From positions 4,432,330 through 4,496,329 of the forward strand of contig OX393562.1 in NCBI GenBank assembly GCA_947652115.1: a stretch of 64,000 nt of DNA, written 5' to 3'. The notes below the pieces were generated by a model that was given only the letters and a program-made list of their open reading frames with translations, was not told the DNA's origin and made no database searches. Both the position numbers and the translations under genes were made by a program. This document shows, piece after piece, positions 20,111 through 34,822 of this stretch (within the stretch, counting starts at the first letter, position 1; each line of letters opens with the position of its first letter). Source of the stretch: Blastomussa wellsi. Taxonomy: Eukaryota > Cnidaria > Anthozoa > Scleractinia > Plerogyridae.

Positions 20111-20817
20111 TTATAAAAGATCTTGGTTATGCAAATTCTTGGACATACAAGATCTTGGTTATAAGAGATCTTGGTTAGGGAAGATCTTGGCTAGACAAGA
20201 TCTAGGATGGTAAAGATCTTGGTTATTCAAGATATTGGTTAAGTAAGATCTTGGTTAGGCAAGATCATGGTTATGCTAGATCTTGATTAAGTAAGACATT
20301 GGTTATGAAAGATCTTGGTTATGCAAATTCTTGGACATACAAGATCTTGGTTATAAGAGATCTTGGTTAGGGAAGATCTTGGCTAGACAAGATCATGGTT
20401 ATGCTAGATCTTGATTAAGTAAGACCTTGGTTATGAAAGATCATGGTTAAAAAAAATCTTGGTTAGGAAAGATCTTGCTTAGACAAGATGTTGCTTATGC
20501 AAAACCATGGTTATGCAAAATCTTGGTTTTTCAAAATCCTTGAAATGTAAGATCATGGTTATGAAAAATCTTGGTTAAGCAAGATCTTGGTTATGGAAGA
20601 TCTTTTTTGGACAAGATCTTGGTTATGCAAAATCTTGGTTTACCAAGATCTTTGTTATTCAAGTTCTTGGATATGCAACACGTTGTTTATGCAAGATCTT
20701 GGTTATGCAAAATCTTGGTCATGCAAGATCTTCGTTATGCAAGATGTTGGTGATGCAAGAACTTGTTCAGGCAAGATCTTGGTCATGTAAAACATTTGTT
20801 ATGCAAGATCTTGGTTA
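20111..20817 (-). repeat. 16-bp satellite array, block IV (GTTATG orientation)
   Basis: Short, diverged block between LINE copy B and the second orientation switch. It contains a 192-bp (12-monomer) direct duplication: the run starting TTATAAAAGATC at 20111, with the rare string TTCTTGGACATAC, recurs from 20303. The first copy begins exactly at the LINE 5' edge. Confidence 0.94.
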
Positions 20818-20838
20818 TTTTGCCTAACCAAGATCTTG
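20804..20838. repeat. inverted repeat at second satellite orientation switch
   Basis: CAAGATCTTGGTTA (20804-20817) and TAACCAAGATCTTG (20825-20838) are perfectly complementary 14-bp arms around the 7-nt loop TTTTGCC. Spacers left of it are GTTATG and right of it CATAAC/CCTAAC. Confidence 0.95.
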
Positions 20839-22014
20839 AATAACGAAGATCTTCCATTACCAAGATCCACCCTAAAAAAGATCTTGCATAACCAAGATTT
20901 TGCATAACCAAGATCTTGCCTAACGAAGTTCTTTCATAACCAAGATCTTCCCTAACCACGATTTTGCCTAACCAAGATCTTGCCTAACAGAGATCTTCCC
21001 TAACCAAGATCTTCCTTAACCAAAATCTTGCCTAACTAAGATTTTGCATAACCAAGATCTTGCATAACCAAGACCTTCCTGAAGCAAGATCTTGGCTAAC
21101 CAAGATCTTGCATAACCAAGATCTTGCCTAACCAAGATATTGCATAACCAAGATCTTGCCAAACCAAGTTCTTGCATAACCAAGATCTTGCATAACCAAG
21201 ATCTTGCCTAACCAAGATCTTCCCTAACCAAGATCTTCCCTAACCAAGATCTTGCCTAACTAAGATTTTGCATTACCAAGATCTTGCATAACCAAGATCT
21301 TGGCGAACCAAGTTCTTGCATAACCAAGATCTTCCCTAACCAAGATTTTGCATAACCAAGATCTTCCCGAAAAAAGATCTTCCCTAACCAAGATCTTCCC
21401 TAAAAAGGATCTTGCCTAACCAAGACGTTGCATAACCAAGATCTTGCCTAACTAAGATATTGGATAACAAAGATCTTAACTAACCAAGATCTTGCATAAC
21501 CAAGATCTTGCATAACCAAGATCTTCCTTAAGCAAGATCTTCCCTAACCAAGATCTTGCCTAACTAAGATTTTGCATTACCAAGATCTTACATAACCAAG
21601 ATCTTGGCGAACCAAGTTCTTGCATAACCAAGACCTTCCCTAACCAAGATCTTTCCTAACCAAGATCTCGCATAACCAAGATCTTCCCTAACCAAGATTT
21701 TGCATAATTAAGATCTTGCATAACTAAGATCTTCCATAACCATGATCTTGCATAACCAAGATCTTGCTTAACCAAGATATTGCATAACCAAGATCTTGCC
21801 AAACCAAGTTCTTGCATAACCAAGATCTTGCACAACCAATATCGTGGCTAACCAAGATCTTGCATAACCAAGATCTTGCCAAACCAAGATCTTGCATAAC
21901 CAAGATATTGCCTAACCAAGATCTTGCCTCCAAGATATTGCATAACCAAGATCTTGCATAACCAAGATCTTCTTGCATAACCAAGATCTTCCCTAACCAA
22001 GATCTTGCATAACC

Positions 22015-23100
22015 AAGATCTTGCATAACCAAGATCTTGCATAACCAAGATCTTGCATAACCAAGATCTTGCTTAACCAAGGTATTGCATAAAAAAAGAT
22101 CTTGCCAAACCAAGTTCTTGCAAAACCAAGATCTTCCACAACCAAGATCTTGCCTAACCAAGATCTTGCATAACCAAGATCTTGCCTAACCAAGATATTG
22201 CATAACCAAGATCTTGCATAACCAAGATCTTGCATAACCAAGATCTTTCATAACCAAGATTTTGCCTAACCAAGAGCTTGGCTAACCAAGATCTTGCCTA
22301 ATCAAAATATTCCATAACCAAGATCTTGCCAAACCAAGTTCTTGCATAACCAAGATCTTCCCTAACCAAGATCTTCCGTAACCAAGATCTTCCTTAACCA
22401 AGATATGGCATAACCAAGATCTTGCCAAACCAATATCTTGCATAACCAAGATCTTCCTTAACCAAGATCGTGCATAGCCAAGATCTTGCCTAACAAAGAT
22501 ATTGCATAACCAAGATCTTTCCTCCAAGATATTGCATAACCAAGATCTTCCCGAACCAATATATTCCCTAACCAAGATCTTGCATAACCAAGATCTTGCC
22601 TAACCAAGATCTTGCATAACCAAGATCTTGCCTCCAAGATATTGCATAATGAAGATCTTGCATAACCAAGATCTTCTTGCATAACCAAGATCTTCCCTAA
22701 CCAAGATCTTGCATAACAAAGATCTTGCATAACAAAGATCTTGCCTAACCAAGATCTTGTATAACCAAGATCTTCCCTAACCAAGATATTGCATAACCAA
22801 GATCTTGCCAAACCAAGATCTTGCATAACCAAGATCTTCCCTAACCAAGATCTTGCATAGCCAAGATCTTGCATAACCAAGATCTTCCCTAACCAAGATA
22901 TTGCATAACCAAGATCTTGCCAAACCAAGATCTTGCATAACCAAGATCTTCCCTAACCAAGATCGTGCATAGCCAAGATCTTGCATAACCAAGATCTTCC
23001 CTAACCAAGATCTTGCATAACCAAGATGTTGCCTAACAAAGATATTGCATAACCAAGATCTTGCCTCCAAGATATTGCATAACCAAGATCTTCCCGAACC
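22015..23100. repeat. higher-order repeat, 543-bp offset
   Basis: The string ACCAATATATTCCC with its neighbours at 22556 recurs at 23099, and the run of monomer variants between about 22560 and 22930 is repeated at about 23100-23470. 543 is not a multiple of 16, because the unit contains CCTCCAAG and TTCTTGC indel monomers. Confidence 0.8.
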
Positions 23101-26100
23101 AATATATTCCCTAACCAAGATCTTGCATAACCAAGATCTTGCCTAACCAAGATCTTGCATAACCAAGATCTTGCCTCCAAGATATTGCATAATGAAGATC
23201 TTGCATAACCAAGATCTTCTTGCATAACCAAGATCTTCCCTAACCAAGATCTTGCATAACAAAGATCTTGCATAACAAAGATCTTGCCTAACCAAGATCT
23301 TGTATAACCAAGATCTTCCCTAACCAAGATATTGCATAACCAAGATCTTGCCAAACCAAGATCTTGCATAACCAAGATCTTCCCTAACCAAGATCTTGCA
23401 TAGCCAAGATCTTGCATAACCAAGATCTTCCCTAACCAAGATATTGCATAACCAAGATCTTGCTTAACCAATATATTGCATAACCAAGATCTTGCCAAAC
23501 CAAGTTCTTGCATAACCAAGATCTTCCCTAACCAAGATCTTTCCTAACCAAGATCTTGCATAACCAAGATCTTCCCTAACCAAGATCTTGCATAACCAAG
23601 ATCTTGCATAACAAAGATCTTGCCTAACCAAGATCTTGTATAACCAAGATCTTCCCTAACCAAGATATTGCATAACCAAGATCTTGCCAAACCAAGATCT
23701 TGCATAACCAAGGTCTTCCCTAACCAAGATCGAGCATAGCCAAGATCTTGCATAACCAAGATCTTCCCTAACCAAGATATTGCATAACCAAGATCTTGCT
23801 TAACCAAGATATTGCATAACCAAGATCTTGCCAAACCAAGTTCTTGCATAACCAAGATCTTCCCTAACCAAGATCTTGCATAGCCAAGATCTTCCCTAAC
23901 CAAGATCTTGCATAATTAACATCTTGCATAACCAAGATCTTCCCTAACCAAGATCTTGCATAACCAAGATCTTGCTTAACCAAGATCTTCCCTAACCAAG
24001 ATCTTGCATAACCAAGGTCTTGCATAACCAAGATCTCCCCTAACCAAGACATTCCCTAACCAAGATATTGCATAACCAAGATCTTGCCTAACCAAGATCT
24101 TGCATAACCAAGATCTTGCCTAACCAAGAAATTGCATAACAAAGATCTTGCATAACCAAGATCTTCCCAAACCAAGTTCTTCTTGCATAACCAAGATCTT
24201 CCCTAACCAAGATCTTTCCTAACCAAGATCTCGCATAACCAAGATCTTATCTAACCAAGATCTTGCATAACCAAGATCTTGCCTCCAAGATATTGCATAA
24301 CCAAGATCTTGCATAACCATGATCTTCCCTCATAACCAAGATCTTGCATAACCAAGATCTTGCATAACCAAGATCTTGCATAACCAAGATCTTGCTTAAC
24401 CAAGATATTGCATAACCAAGATCTTGCATAACCAAAATCTTCCATAACCAAGATCTTGCCTAACCAAGATATTCCATAACCAAGATCTTGCCAAACCAAG
24501 ATCTTGCATAACCAAGATCTTCCCTAACCAAGATCTTGCATAACCAAGATCTTGCATAACCAAGATCTTCCCTAACCAAGATCTTGCATAACCAAGATCT
24601 TGCATAACCAAGATTATCCCTATCCAAGATATTCCCTAACCAAGATCTGGCATAACCAAGATCTTGCCTAACCAAGATCTTGCATAACCAAGATCTTGCC
24701 TAACCAAGATCTTGCATAACCAAGATCTTGCATAACCAAGATCTTCCCCAACCAAGATCTGGCATAACCAAGATCTTGCATAACCAAGATCTTGCCAAAC
24801 CAAGTTCTTTCCTAACCAAGATCTTGCACAACCAAGATCTTGCCTAACCAAGATATTGCATAACCAAGGTCTTCCCAAAGCAAGATCTTGCATAACCAAG
24901 ATCTTCCCGAACAAAGATCTTCCCTAAGCAAGATCTTGCATAACCAATATCTTGCCTCCAAGATATTGCATAACCAAGATCTTGCATAACCAAGATCTTC
25001 TTTCATAACCAAGATCTTGCATAACCAAGATCTTGCATAACCAAGATCTTGGATAACCAAGATCTTCCATAACCAAGATCTTGCCTAACCAAGATATTCC
25101 ATAACCAAGATCTTGCCAAACCAAGTTCTTGCATAACCAAGATCTTCCCTAACCAAGATCTTCCTTAACCAAGATCTTCCCTAACCAAGATCTTGCATAA
25201 CCAAGATCTTGCATAACCAAGATCTTGCCTAACGAAGATATTGCATAACCAAGATCTTGCATAACCAAGATCTTCCATAACCAAGATCTTTCATAACCAA
25301 GATTTTGCCTAACCAAGAGTTTGCCTAACCAAGATCTTGAATAACCAAGATCTTCCCTAACCAAGATCTTGCATAACCAAGATCTTGCATAACCAAGATC
25401 TTGCATAACCAAGATCTTGCCTAACCAAGATATTGCATAACCAAGATCTTGCATAACCAAGATCTTGCCTAACCAAGATATTGCATAACCAAGATCTTGC
25501 CTAACCAAGATATTCCATAACCAAGATCTTGCCAAACCAAGTTCTTTCATAACCAAGATCTTCCCTAACCAAGATCTTCCTTAACCAAGATCTTCCCTAA
25601 CCAAGATCTTGCATAACCAAGATCTTGCATAACCAAGATCTTGCCTAACGAAGATATTGCATAACCAAGATCTTGCATAACCAAGATCTTTCATAACCAA
25701 GATTTTGCCTAACCAAGAGTTTGCCTAACCAAGATCTTGAATAACCAAGATCTTCCCTAACCAAGATCTTGCATAACCAAGATCTTGCATAACCAAGATC
25801 TTGCATAACCAAGATCTTGCTTAACCAAGGTATTGCATAACGAAGATCTTGCCAAACCAAGTTCTTTCCTAACCAATATCTTGCACAACCAAGATCTTGC
25901 CTAACCAAGATATTGCATAACCAAGATCGTGCCTAACCAAAATATTGCATAACCAAGATCTTTCAAAACCAAGATCTTCCCGAACAAAGATCTTCCCTAA
26001 CCAAGATCTTGCATAACCAAGATCTTGCCTAACCAAGATCTTGCATAACCAAGATGTTGCCTAACCAAGATCTTGCATAACCAAGATCTTGCATAAACAA

Positions 26101-27189
26101 GATCTTCCCTAACCAAGATCTTGCCTAACCAAGATATTGCATAACCAAGATCGTGCCTAACCAAAATATTGCATAACCAAGATCTTTCCAAACCAAGATC
26201 TTCCCGAACAAAGATCTTCCCTAACCAAGATCTTGCATAACCAAGATCTTGCCTAACCAAGATCTTGCATAACCAAGATGTTGCCTAACCAAGATCGTGC
26301 ATAACCAAGATCTTGCATAAACAAGATCTTCCCTAACCAAGATCTTGCATAACAAAGATCTTGCCTAACCAAGATATTGCATAACCAAGATCTTGCATAA
26401 CCAAGATCTTGCCTCCAAGATATTGCATAACCAAGATCTTGCATAACAAAGATCTTCTTGCATAACCAAGATCTTGCGTAACCAAGATCTTGCATAACCA
26501 AGACCTTGCATAACTAAGATCTTGCATAACAAAGATCTTGCCTAACCAAGATATTGCATAACCAAGATCTTGCTAAACCAAGGTCTTGCATAATCAAGAT
26601 CTTCCCCAAGCAAGATCTTGCATAACCAAGATCTTGCATAAACAAGATCTTCCCTAACCAAGATCTTGCATAACAAACATATTGCATAACCAAGATATTG
26701 CATAACCAAGATCTTGCCTCCAAGATATTGCATAACCAAGATCTTGCATAACAAAGATCTTCTTGCACAACCAAGATCTTGCGTAACCAAGATCTTGCAT
26801 AACCAAGACCTTGCATAACCAAAGATCTTGCCTAACCAAGATATCGCATAACCAAGATCTTGCCAAACCAAGGTCTTGCATAATCAAGATCTTCTTCAAC
26901 CAAGATCTTGCATAACCAAGATCTTGCATAAACAAGATCTTCCCTAACCAAGATCTTGCATAACAAAGATCTTGCCTAACCGAGATATTGCATAACCAAG
27001 ATCTTGCATAACCAAGATCTTGCCTCCAAGATATTGCATAACCAAGATCTTCCATAACAAAGATCTTCTTGCATAACCAAGATCTTGCGTAACCAAGATC
27101 TTGCATAACCAAGACCTTGCATAACTAAGATCTTGCATAACAAAGATCTTGCCTAACCAAGATATTGCATAACCAAGATCTTGCCAAAC

Positions 27190-30100
27190 CAAGGTCTTGC
27201 ATAATCAAGATCTTCCCCAACCAACCAAGATCTTTCCTAACCAAGATCTTCCCTAACCAAGATCTTTCCTAACCAAGATCTTGCATAACCAAGATCTTCC
27301 CTAACCAAGATTTTGCATAATTAAGATCTTCCATAACCAAGATCTTGCATAACCAAGATCTTCCCTAACCAAGATCTTGCATAACCAAGATCTTCCCTAA
27401 CCAATATATTCCCTAACCAAGATCTGGCATAACCAAGATCTTGCCTAACCAAGATCTTGCATAACCAAGATCTTGCCTAACCAAGATATTGCATAACCAA
27501 GATCTTGCATAACCAAGATCTTGCGAAACCAAGTTCTTGCATTACCAAGATCTTTCCTAACTAAGATTTTGCATAACCAAGATCTTCCCTAACCAAGATT
27601 TTGCATAATTAAGATTTTGCATAACCAAGATCTTGCGTAACCAAGATCTTGCATAACCAAGATCTTGCTAAAACCAAGATATTGCATAACCAAGATCTTG
27701 CCAAACCAAGTTCCTGCATAACCAAGATCTTACAGAACCAAGATCTTGGCTAACCAAGATCTTGCACAACCAAGATCTTGCATAACCAAGATCTTGCTTA
27801 ACCAAGGTATTGCATAACCAAGATCTTGCAAACCAAGTTCTTGCATAACCAAGATCTTCCACAACCAAGATCTTTCATAACCAAAATCTTGCATAACCAA
27901 GATCTTGCCTAACCAAGATATTGCATAACCAAGATCTTGCCTCCAAGATATTGCATAACCAAGATCTTGCATAACCAAGATCTTCTTGCATAACCAAGAT
28001 CTTTCCTAACCAAGATCTTGCATAACCAAGATCTTGCATAACCAAGATCTTGCCTAACCAAGATCTTGCTTAACCAAGATATTCCACAACCAAGATCTTG
28101 CCAAACCAAGATCTTGCATAACCAAGATCTTCCCTAACCAAGATCGTGCATAGCCAAGATCTTGCTTAACCAAGATATTGCATAACCAAGATCTTGCCAA
28201 ACCAAAATCTTGCCAAACCAAGATCTTCCATAACCAAGATCGTGCATAACCAAGATCTTGCATAACCAAGATCTTGCATAACCAAGATCTTGCTTAACCA
28301 AGATATTGCATAACCAAGATCTTGCCAAACCAAAATCTTGCCAAACCAAGATCTTGCATAGCCAAGATCTTGCATAACCAAGATCTTGCATAACCAAGAT
28401 CTTGCATAACCAAGATCTTGCTTAACCAAGGTATTGCATAACCAAGATCTTGCCAAACCAAGTTCTTCATAACCAAGATCTTGCCTAACCAAGATCTTGC
28501 CTAACCTAGACCTTGCATAACCAAGATCTTGCCTAACCAAGATATTGCATAACCAAGATCTTGCATAACCAAGATCTTGCATAACCAAGATCCTTTATAA
28601 CCAAGATTTTGCTTAACCAAGAGCTTGCCTAACCAAGATCTTGCATAACCAAGATCTTCCATAACCAAGATCTTGCATAACGAAGATCTTGCAAAACCAA
28701 GATCTTGCATAACCAAGATCTTCCCTAACCAAGATCGTGCATAGCCAAGATCTTGCTTAACCAAGATCTTGCATAACCAAGATCTTGTATAGCCAAGATC
28801 TTGCATAGCCAAGATCTTGCATAACCAAGATATTGCATAACCAAGATCTTGCTTAACCAAGGTATTGCATAACCAAGATCTTGCCAAACCAAGTTCTTGC
28901 ATAACCAAGATCTTCCCTAACCAAGATCTTCCCTAACCAAGATCTTGCATAACCAACATCTTGCATAACCAAGATCTTCCCAAACCAAGTTCTTTCCTAA
29001 CCAAGAACTTGCACAACGAAGATCTTGCCTAACCAAGATATTGCGTAACCAGGATCGTGTCTAACCAAGATATTGCATAACCAAGATCTTGCCAAACCAA
29101 GATCTTGCATAACCAAGATCTTCCCGAACAAAGATCTTCCCTAACCAAGATCTTCCCTAACCAAGATCTTCCCTAACCAAGATCTTGCATAACCAAGATA
29201 TTGCATAACCAAGATCTTCCCTAACCAAGATCTTGCATAACCAAGATCTTGCATAACCAAGATCTTGCCAAACCAAGTTCTTTCCTAACCAAGATCTTGC
29301 ACAACCAAGATCTTGCCTAATTAAGATATTGCATAACCAAGATCTTCCCAAAGCAAGATCTTGCATAACCAAGATCTTCCCGAACAAAGATCTTCCCTAA
29401 GCAAGATCTTGCATAACCAATATCTTGCCTCCAAGATATTGCATAACCAAGATCTTGCATAACCAAGATCTTCTTTCATAACCAAGATCTTGCATAACCA
29501 AGATCTTGCATAACCAAGATCTTGGATAACCAAGATCTTCCATAACCAAGATCTTGCCTAACCAAGATATTCCATAACCAAGATCTTGCCAAACCAAGTT
29601 CTTGCATAACCAAGATCTTCCCTAACCAAGATCTTCCTTAACCAAGATCTTCCCTAACCAAGATCTTGCATAACCAAGATCTTGCATAACAAAGATCTTG
29701 CCTAACGAAGATATTGCATAACCAAGATCTTGCATAACCAAGATCTTTCATAACCAAGATTTTGCCTAACCAAGAGTTTGCCTAACCAAGATCTTGAATA
29801 ACCAAGATCTTCCCTAACCAAGATCTTGCATAACCAAGATCTTGCATAACCAAGATCTTGCATAACCAAGATCTTGCCTAACCAAGATATTGCATAACCA
29901 AGATCTTGCATAACCAAGATCTTGCATAAACAAGATCTTCCCTAACCAAGATCTTGCATTACAAAGATCTTGCCTAACCAAGATATTGCATAACCAAGAT
30001 CTTGCATAACCAAGATCTTGCCTCCAAGATATTGCATAACCAAGATCTTCCATAACAAAGATCTTCTTGCATAACCAAGATCTTGCGTAACCAACATCTT

Positions 30101-33060
30101 GCATAACCAAGACCTTGCATAACTAAGATCTTGCATAACAAAGATCTTGCCTAACCAAGATATTGCATAACCAAGATCTTGCCAAACCAAGGTCTTGCAT
30201 AATCAAGATCTTCCCCAACCAACCAAGATCTTTCCTAACCAAGATCTTCCCTAACCAAGATCTTTCCTAACCAAGATCTTGCATAACCAAGATCTTCCCT
30301 AACCAAGATTTTGCATAATTAAGATCTTCCATAACCAAGATCTTGCATAACCAAGATCTTGCATAACCAATATATTGCATAACCAAGATCTTGCCAAACC
30401 AAGTTCTTGCATAACCAAGATCTTGCACCACCAAGATCGTGGCTAAACAAGATCTTGCATAACCAAGATCTTGCATAACCAAGATCTTGCTTAACCAAGA
30501 TATTGCATAACCAAGATCTTGCCAAACCAAGTTCTTGCATAACCAAGATCTTCCACAACCAAGATCTTGCATAACCAAGATCTTGCATAACCAAGATCTT
30601 CCTTAACCAAGATCTTGCATAACCAAGATCTTGCCTAACCAAGATATTGCATAACCAAGATCTTGCATAACCAAGATCTTGCGAAACCAAGTTCTTGCAT
30701 TACCAAGATCTTTCCTAACTAAGATTTTGCATAACCAAGATCTTCCCTAACCAAGATTTTGCATAATTAAGATTTTGCATAACCAAGATCTTGCGTAACC
30801 AAGATCTTGCATAACCAAGATCTTGCTAAAACCAAGATATTGCATAACCAAGATCTTGCCAAACCAAGTTCTTGCATAACCAAGATCTTACAGAACCAAG
30901 ATCTTGGCTAACCAAGATCTTGCACAACCAAGATCTTGCATAACCAAGATCTTGCTAAACCAAGGTATTGCATAACCAAGATCTTGCAAACCAAGTTCTT
31001 GCATAACCAAGATCTTCCACAACCAAGATCTTTCATAACCAAAATCTTGCATAACCAAGATCTTGCCTAACCAAGATATTGCATAACCAAGATCTTGCCT
31101 CCAAGATATTGCATAACCAAGATCTTGCATAACCAAGATCTTCTTGCATAACCAAGATCTTTCCTAACCAAGATCTTGCATAACCAAGATCTTGCATAAC
31201 CAAGATCTTGCCTAACCAAGATCTTGCTTAACCAAGATATTCCACAACCAAGATCTTGCCAAACCAAGATCTTGCATAACCAAGATCTTCCCTAACCAAG
31301 ATCGTGCATAGCCAAGATCTTGCTTAACCAAGATATTGCATAACCAAGATCTTGCCAAACCAAAATCTTGCCAAACCAAGATCTTCCATAACCAAGATCG
31401 TGCATAACCAAGATCTTGCATAACCAAGATCTTGCATAACCAAGATCTTGCTTAACCAAGATATTGCATAACCAAGATCTTGCCAAACCAAAATCTTGCC
31501 AAACCAAGATCTTGCATAGCCAAGATCTTGCATAACCAAGATCTTGCATAACCAAGATCTTGCATAACCAAGATCTTGCTTAACCAAGGTATTGCATAAC
31601 CAAGATCTTGCCAAACCAAGTTCTTCATAACCAAGATCTTGCCTAACCAAGATCTTGCCTAACCTAGACCTTGCATAACCAAGATCTTGCCTAACCAAGA
31701 TATTGCATAACCAAGATCTTGCATAACCAAGATCTTGCATAACCAAGATCTTTCATAACCAAGATTTTGCCTAACCAAGAGCTTGCCTAACCAAGATCTT
31801 GCATAACCAAGATCTTCCATAACCAAGATCTTGCATAACGAAGATCTTGCAACACCAAGATCTTGCATAACCAAGATCTTCCCTAACCAAGATCGTGCAT
31901 AGCCAAGATCTTGCTTAACCAAGATCTTGCATAACCAAGATCTTGCATAGCCAAGATCTTGCATAGCCAAGATCTTGCATAACCAAGATATTGCATAACC
32001 AAGATCTTGCTTAACCAAGGTATTGCATAACCAAGATCTTGCCAAACCAAGTTCTTGCATAACCAAGATCTTCCCTAACCAAGATCTTCCCTAACCAAGA
32101 TCTTGCATAACCAACATCTTGCATAACCAACATCTTCCCAAACCAAGTTCTTTCCTAACCAAGAACTTGCACAACGAAGATCTTGCCTAACCAAGATATT
32201 GCGTAACCAGGATCGTGTCTAACCAAGATATTGCATAACCAAGATCTTGCCAAACCAAGATATTGCATAACCAAGATCTTCCCGAACAAAGATCTTCCCT
32301 AACCAAGATCTTCCCTAACCAAGATCTTCCCTAACCAAGATCTTGGATAACCAAGATATTGCATAACCAAGATCTTCCCTAACCAAGATCTTGCATAACC
32401 AAGATCTTGCATAACCAAGATTTGGCCAAACCAAGTTCTTTCCTAACCAAGATCTTGCACAACCAAGATCTTGCCTAATTAAGATATTGCATAACCAAGA
32501 TCTTCCCAAAGCAAGATCTTGCATAACCAAGATCTTCCCGAACAAAGATCTTCCCTAAGCAAGATCTTGCATAACCAATATCTTGCCTCCAAGATATTGC
32601 ATAACCAAGATCTTGCATAACCAAGATCTTCTTTCATAACCAAGATCTTGCATAACCAAGATCTTGCATAACCAAGATCTTGGATAACCAAGATCTTCCA
32701 TAACCAAGATCTTGCCTAACCAAGATATTCCATAACCAAGATCTTGCCAAGCCAAGTTCTTGCATAACCAAGATCTTCCCTAACCAAGATCTTCCTTAAC
32801 CAAGATCTTCCCTAACCAAGATCTTGCATAACCAAGATCTTGCATAACAAAGATCTTGCCTAACGAAGATATTGCATAACCAAGATCTTGCATAACCAAG
32901 ATCTTTCATAACCAAGATTTTGCCTAACCAAGAGTTTGCCTAACCAAGATCTTGAATAACCAAGATCTTCCCTAACCAAGATCTTGCATAACCAAGATCT
33001 TGCATAACCAAGATCTTGCATAACCAAGATCTTGCCTAACCAAGATATTGCATAACCAAG
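27190..33060. repeat. higher-order repeat, 3158-bp offset (two copies)
   Basis: Many variant strings recur at exactly 3158 bp. An example is TTTCCTAACTAAGATTTTGC at 27553 and 30711, and the offset holds from about 27500 to 29900 against 30660 to 33060. Just left of that the offset is 2998 (27192 against 30190), a difference of 160 bp or ten monomers. Part of the same unit also matches near 24.8-25.1 kb at an offset of 4473. Confidence 0.88.
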
Positions 33061-33374
33061 ATCTTGCATAACCAAGATCTTCTTGCATAACCAAGATCTT
33101 GCATAACCAAGATCTTGCATAACAAAGACCTTGCATAACCAAGATCTTGCATAACGAAGATCTTGCCTAACCAAGATATTGCATAACACAGATCTTGCCA
33201 AACCAACATCTTGCATAACAAAGACCTTGCATAACAAAGATCTTGTATAACCAAGATCTTGCATAACCAAGATCTTGCCTAACCATAATCTTGCATAACC
33301 AAGATTTTGCCTAACCAAGATATTGCATAACCAAGATCTTGCCTAACCAAGTTCTTGCATAACCAAGATCTTCC

Positions 33375-34822
33375 CTAACCAAGATCTTCCCTAACCAAGA
33401 TCTTCCCTAACCAAGATCTTGCATAACCAAGATCTTGCATAACCAAGATATTGCATAACCAAGACCTTGCCACCAAGATATTGCAAAACCAAGATCTTGC
33501 ATAACCAAGATCTTCTTGCATAACCAAGATCTTCTTTAACCAAGATCTTGCATAACCAAGATCTTGCATAACCAAGATCTTGCCTAACCAAGATCTTGTA
33601 TAACCAAGATCTTGCCTAACCAAGATATTGCATAACCAAGATCTTGCCAAACCAAGATCTTGCTTAACCAAGATCTTCCCTAACAAAGATCGTGCATAGC
33701 CAAGATCTTGCATAACCAAGATCTTGCCTAACCAAGATCTTGCATAACCAAGATGTTGCCTAACAAAGATATTGCATAACCAAGATCTTGCCTCCAAGAT
33801 ATTGCATAACCAAGATCTTCCCGAGCCAAGATATTTCCTAACCAAGATCTTGCATAACCAAGATCTTGCCTAACCAAGATCTTGCATAACCAAGATCTTG
33901 CCTAACCAAGATATTCCATAACCAAGATCTTGCTTAACCAAGATATTGCGTAACCAAGATCTTGCCAAACCAAGTTCTTGCATAACCAAGATCTTCCCTA
34001 ACCAAGATCTTTCCTAACCAAGATCTTGCATAACCAAGATCTTCCCTAACCCAGATCTTGCATAATTAAGATCTTCCATAACCAAGATCTTCCCTAACGA
34101 AGATCTTGCATAACCAAGATCTTGCTTAACCAAGATCTTCCCTAACCAAGATCTTGCATAACCAAGATCTTGCATAACCAAGATCTCCCCTAACCAAGAT
34201 ATTCCCTAACCAAGATCTTGCATAACCAAGATCTTGCTTAACCAAGATCTTGCATAACCAAGATCTTGCCTAACAAAGATATTGCATAACAAAGATCTTG
34301 CATAACCAAGATCTTGCATAACCAAGATCTTGCATAACCAAGATCTTGCTTAACGAAGATATTGCATAACCAAGATCTTGCGAAACCAAGTTCTTGCATA
34401 ACCAAGATCTTGCACAACCAAGATCGTGGCTAACGAAGATCTTGCATAACCAAGATGTTGCTTAACCAAGATCTTGCATAACCAAGATCTTCTTGCATAA
34501 CCAAGATCTTCTTTAACCAAGATCTTGCATAACCAAGATCTTGCATAACCAAGATCTTGCCTAACCAAGATCTTGTATAACCACGATCTTGCCTAACCAA
34601 GATATTGCATAACCAAGATCTTGCCAAACCAAGATCTTGCATAACCAAGATCTTCCCTAACAAAGATCGTGCATAGCCAAGATCTTGCATAACCAAGATC
34701 TTGCCTAACCAAGATCTTGCATAACCAAGATGTTGCCTAACAAAGATATTGCATAACCAAGATCTTGCCTCCAAGATATTGCATAACCAAGATCTTCCCG
34801 AGCCAAGATATTTCCTAACCAA
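33375..34822. repeat. higher-order repeat, 977-bp offset
   Basis: The rare expansion CTTCTTTAAC at 33531 recurs at 34508, and a run of variants around 33600-33845 recurs at about 34577-34822. A further related copy ends near 38151. Confidence 0.8.
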
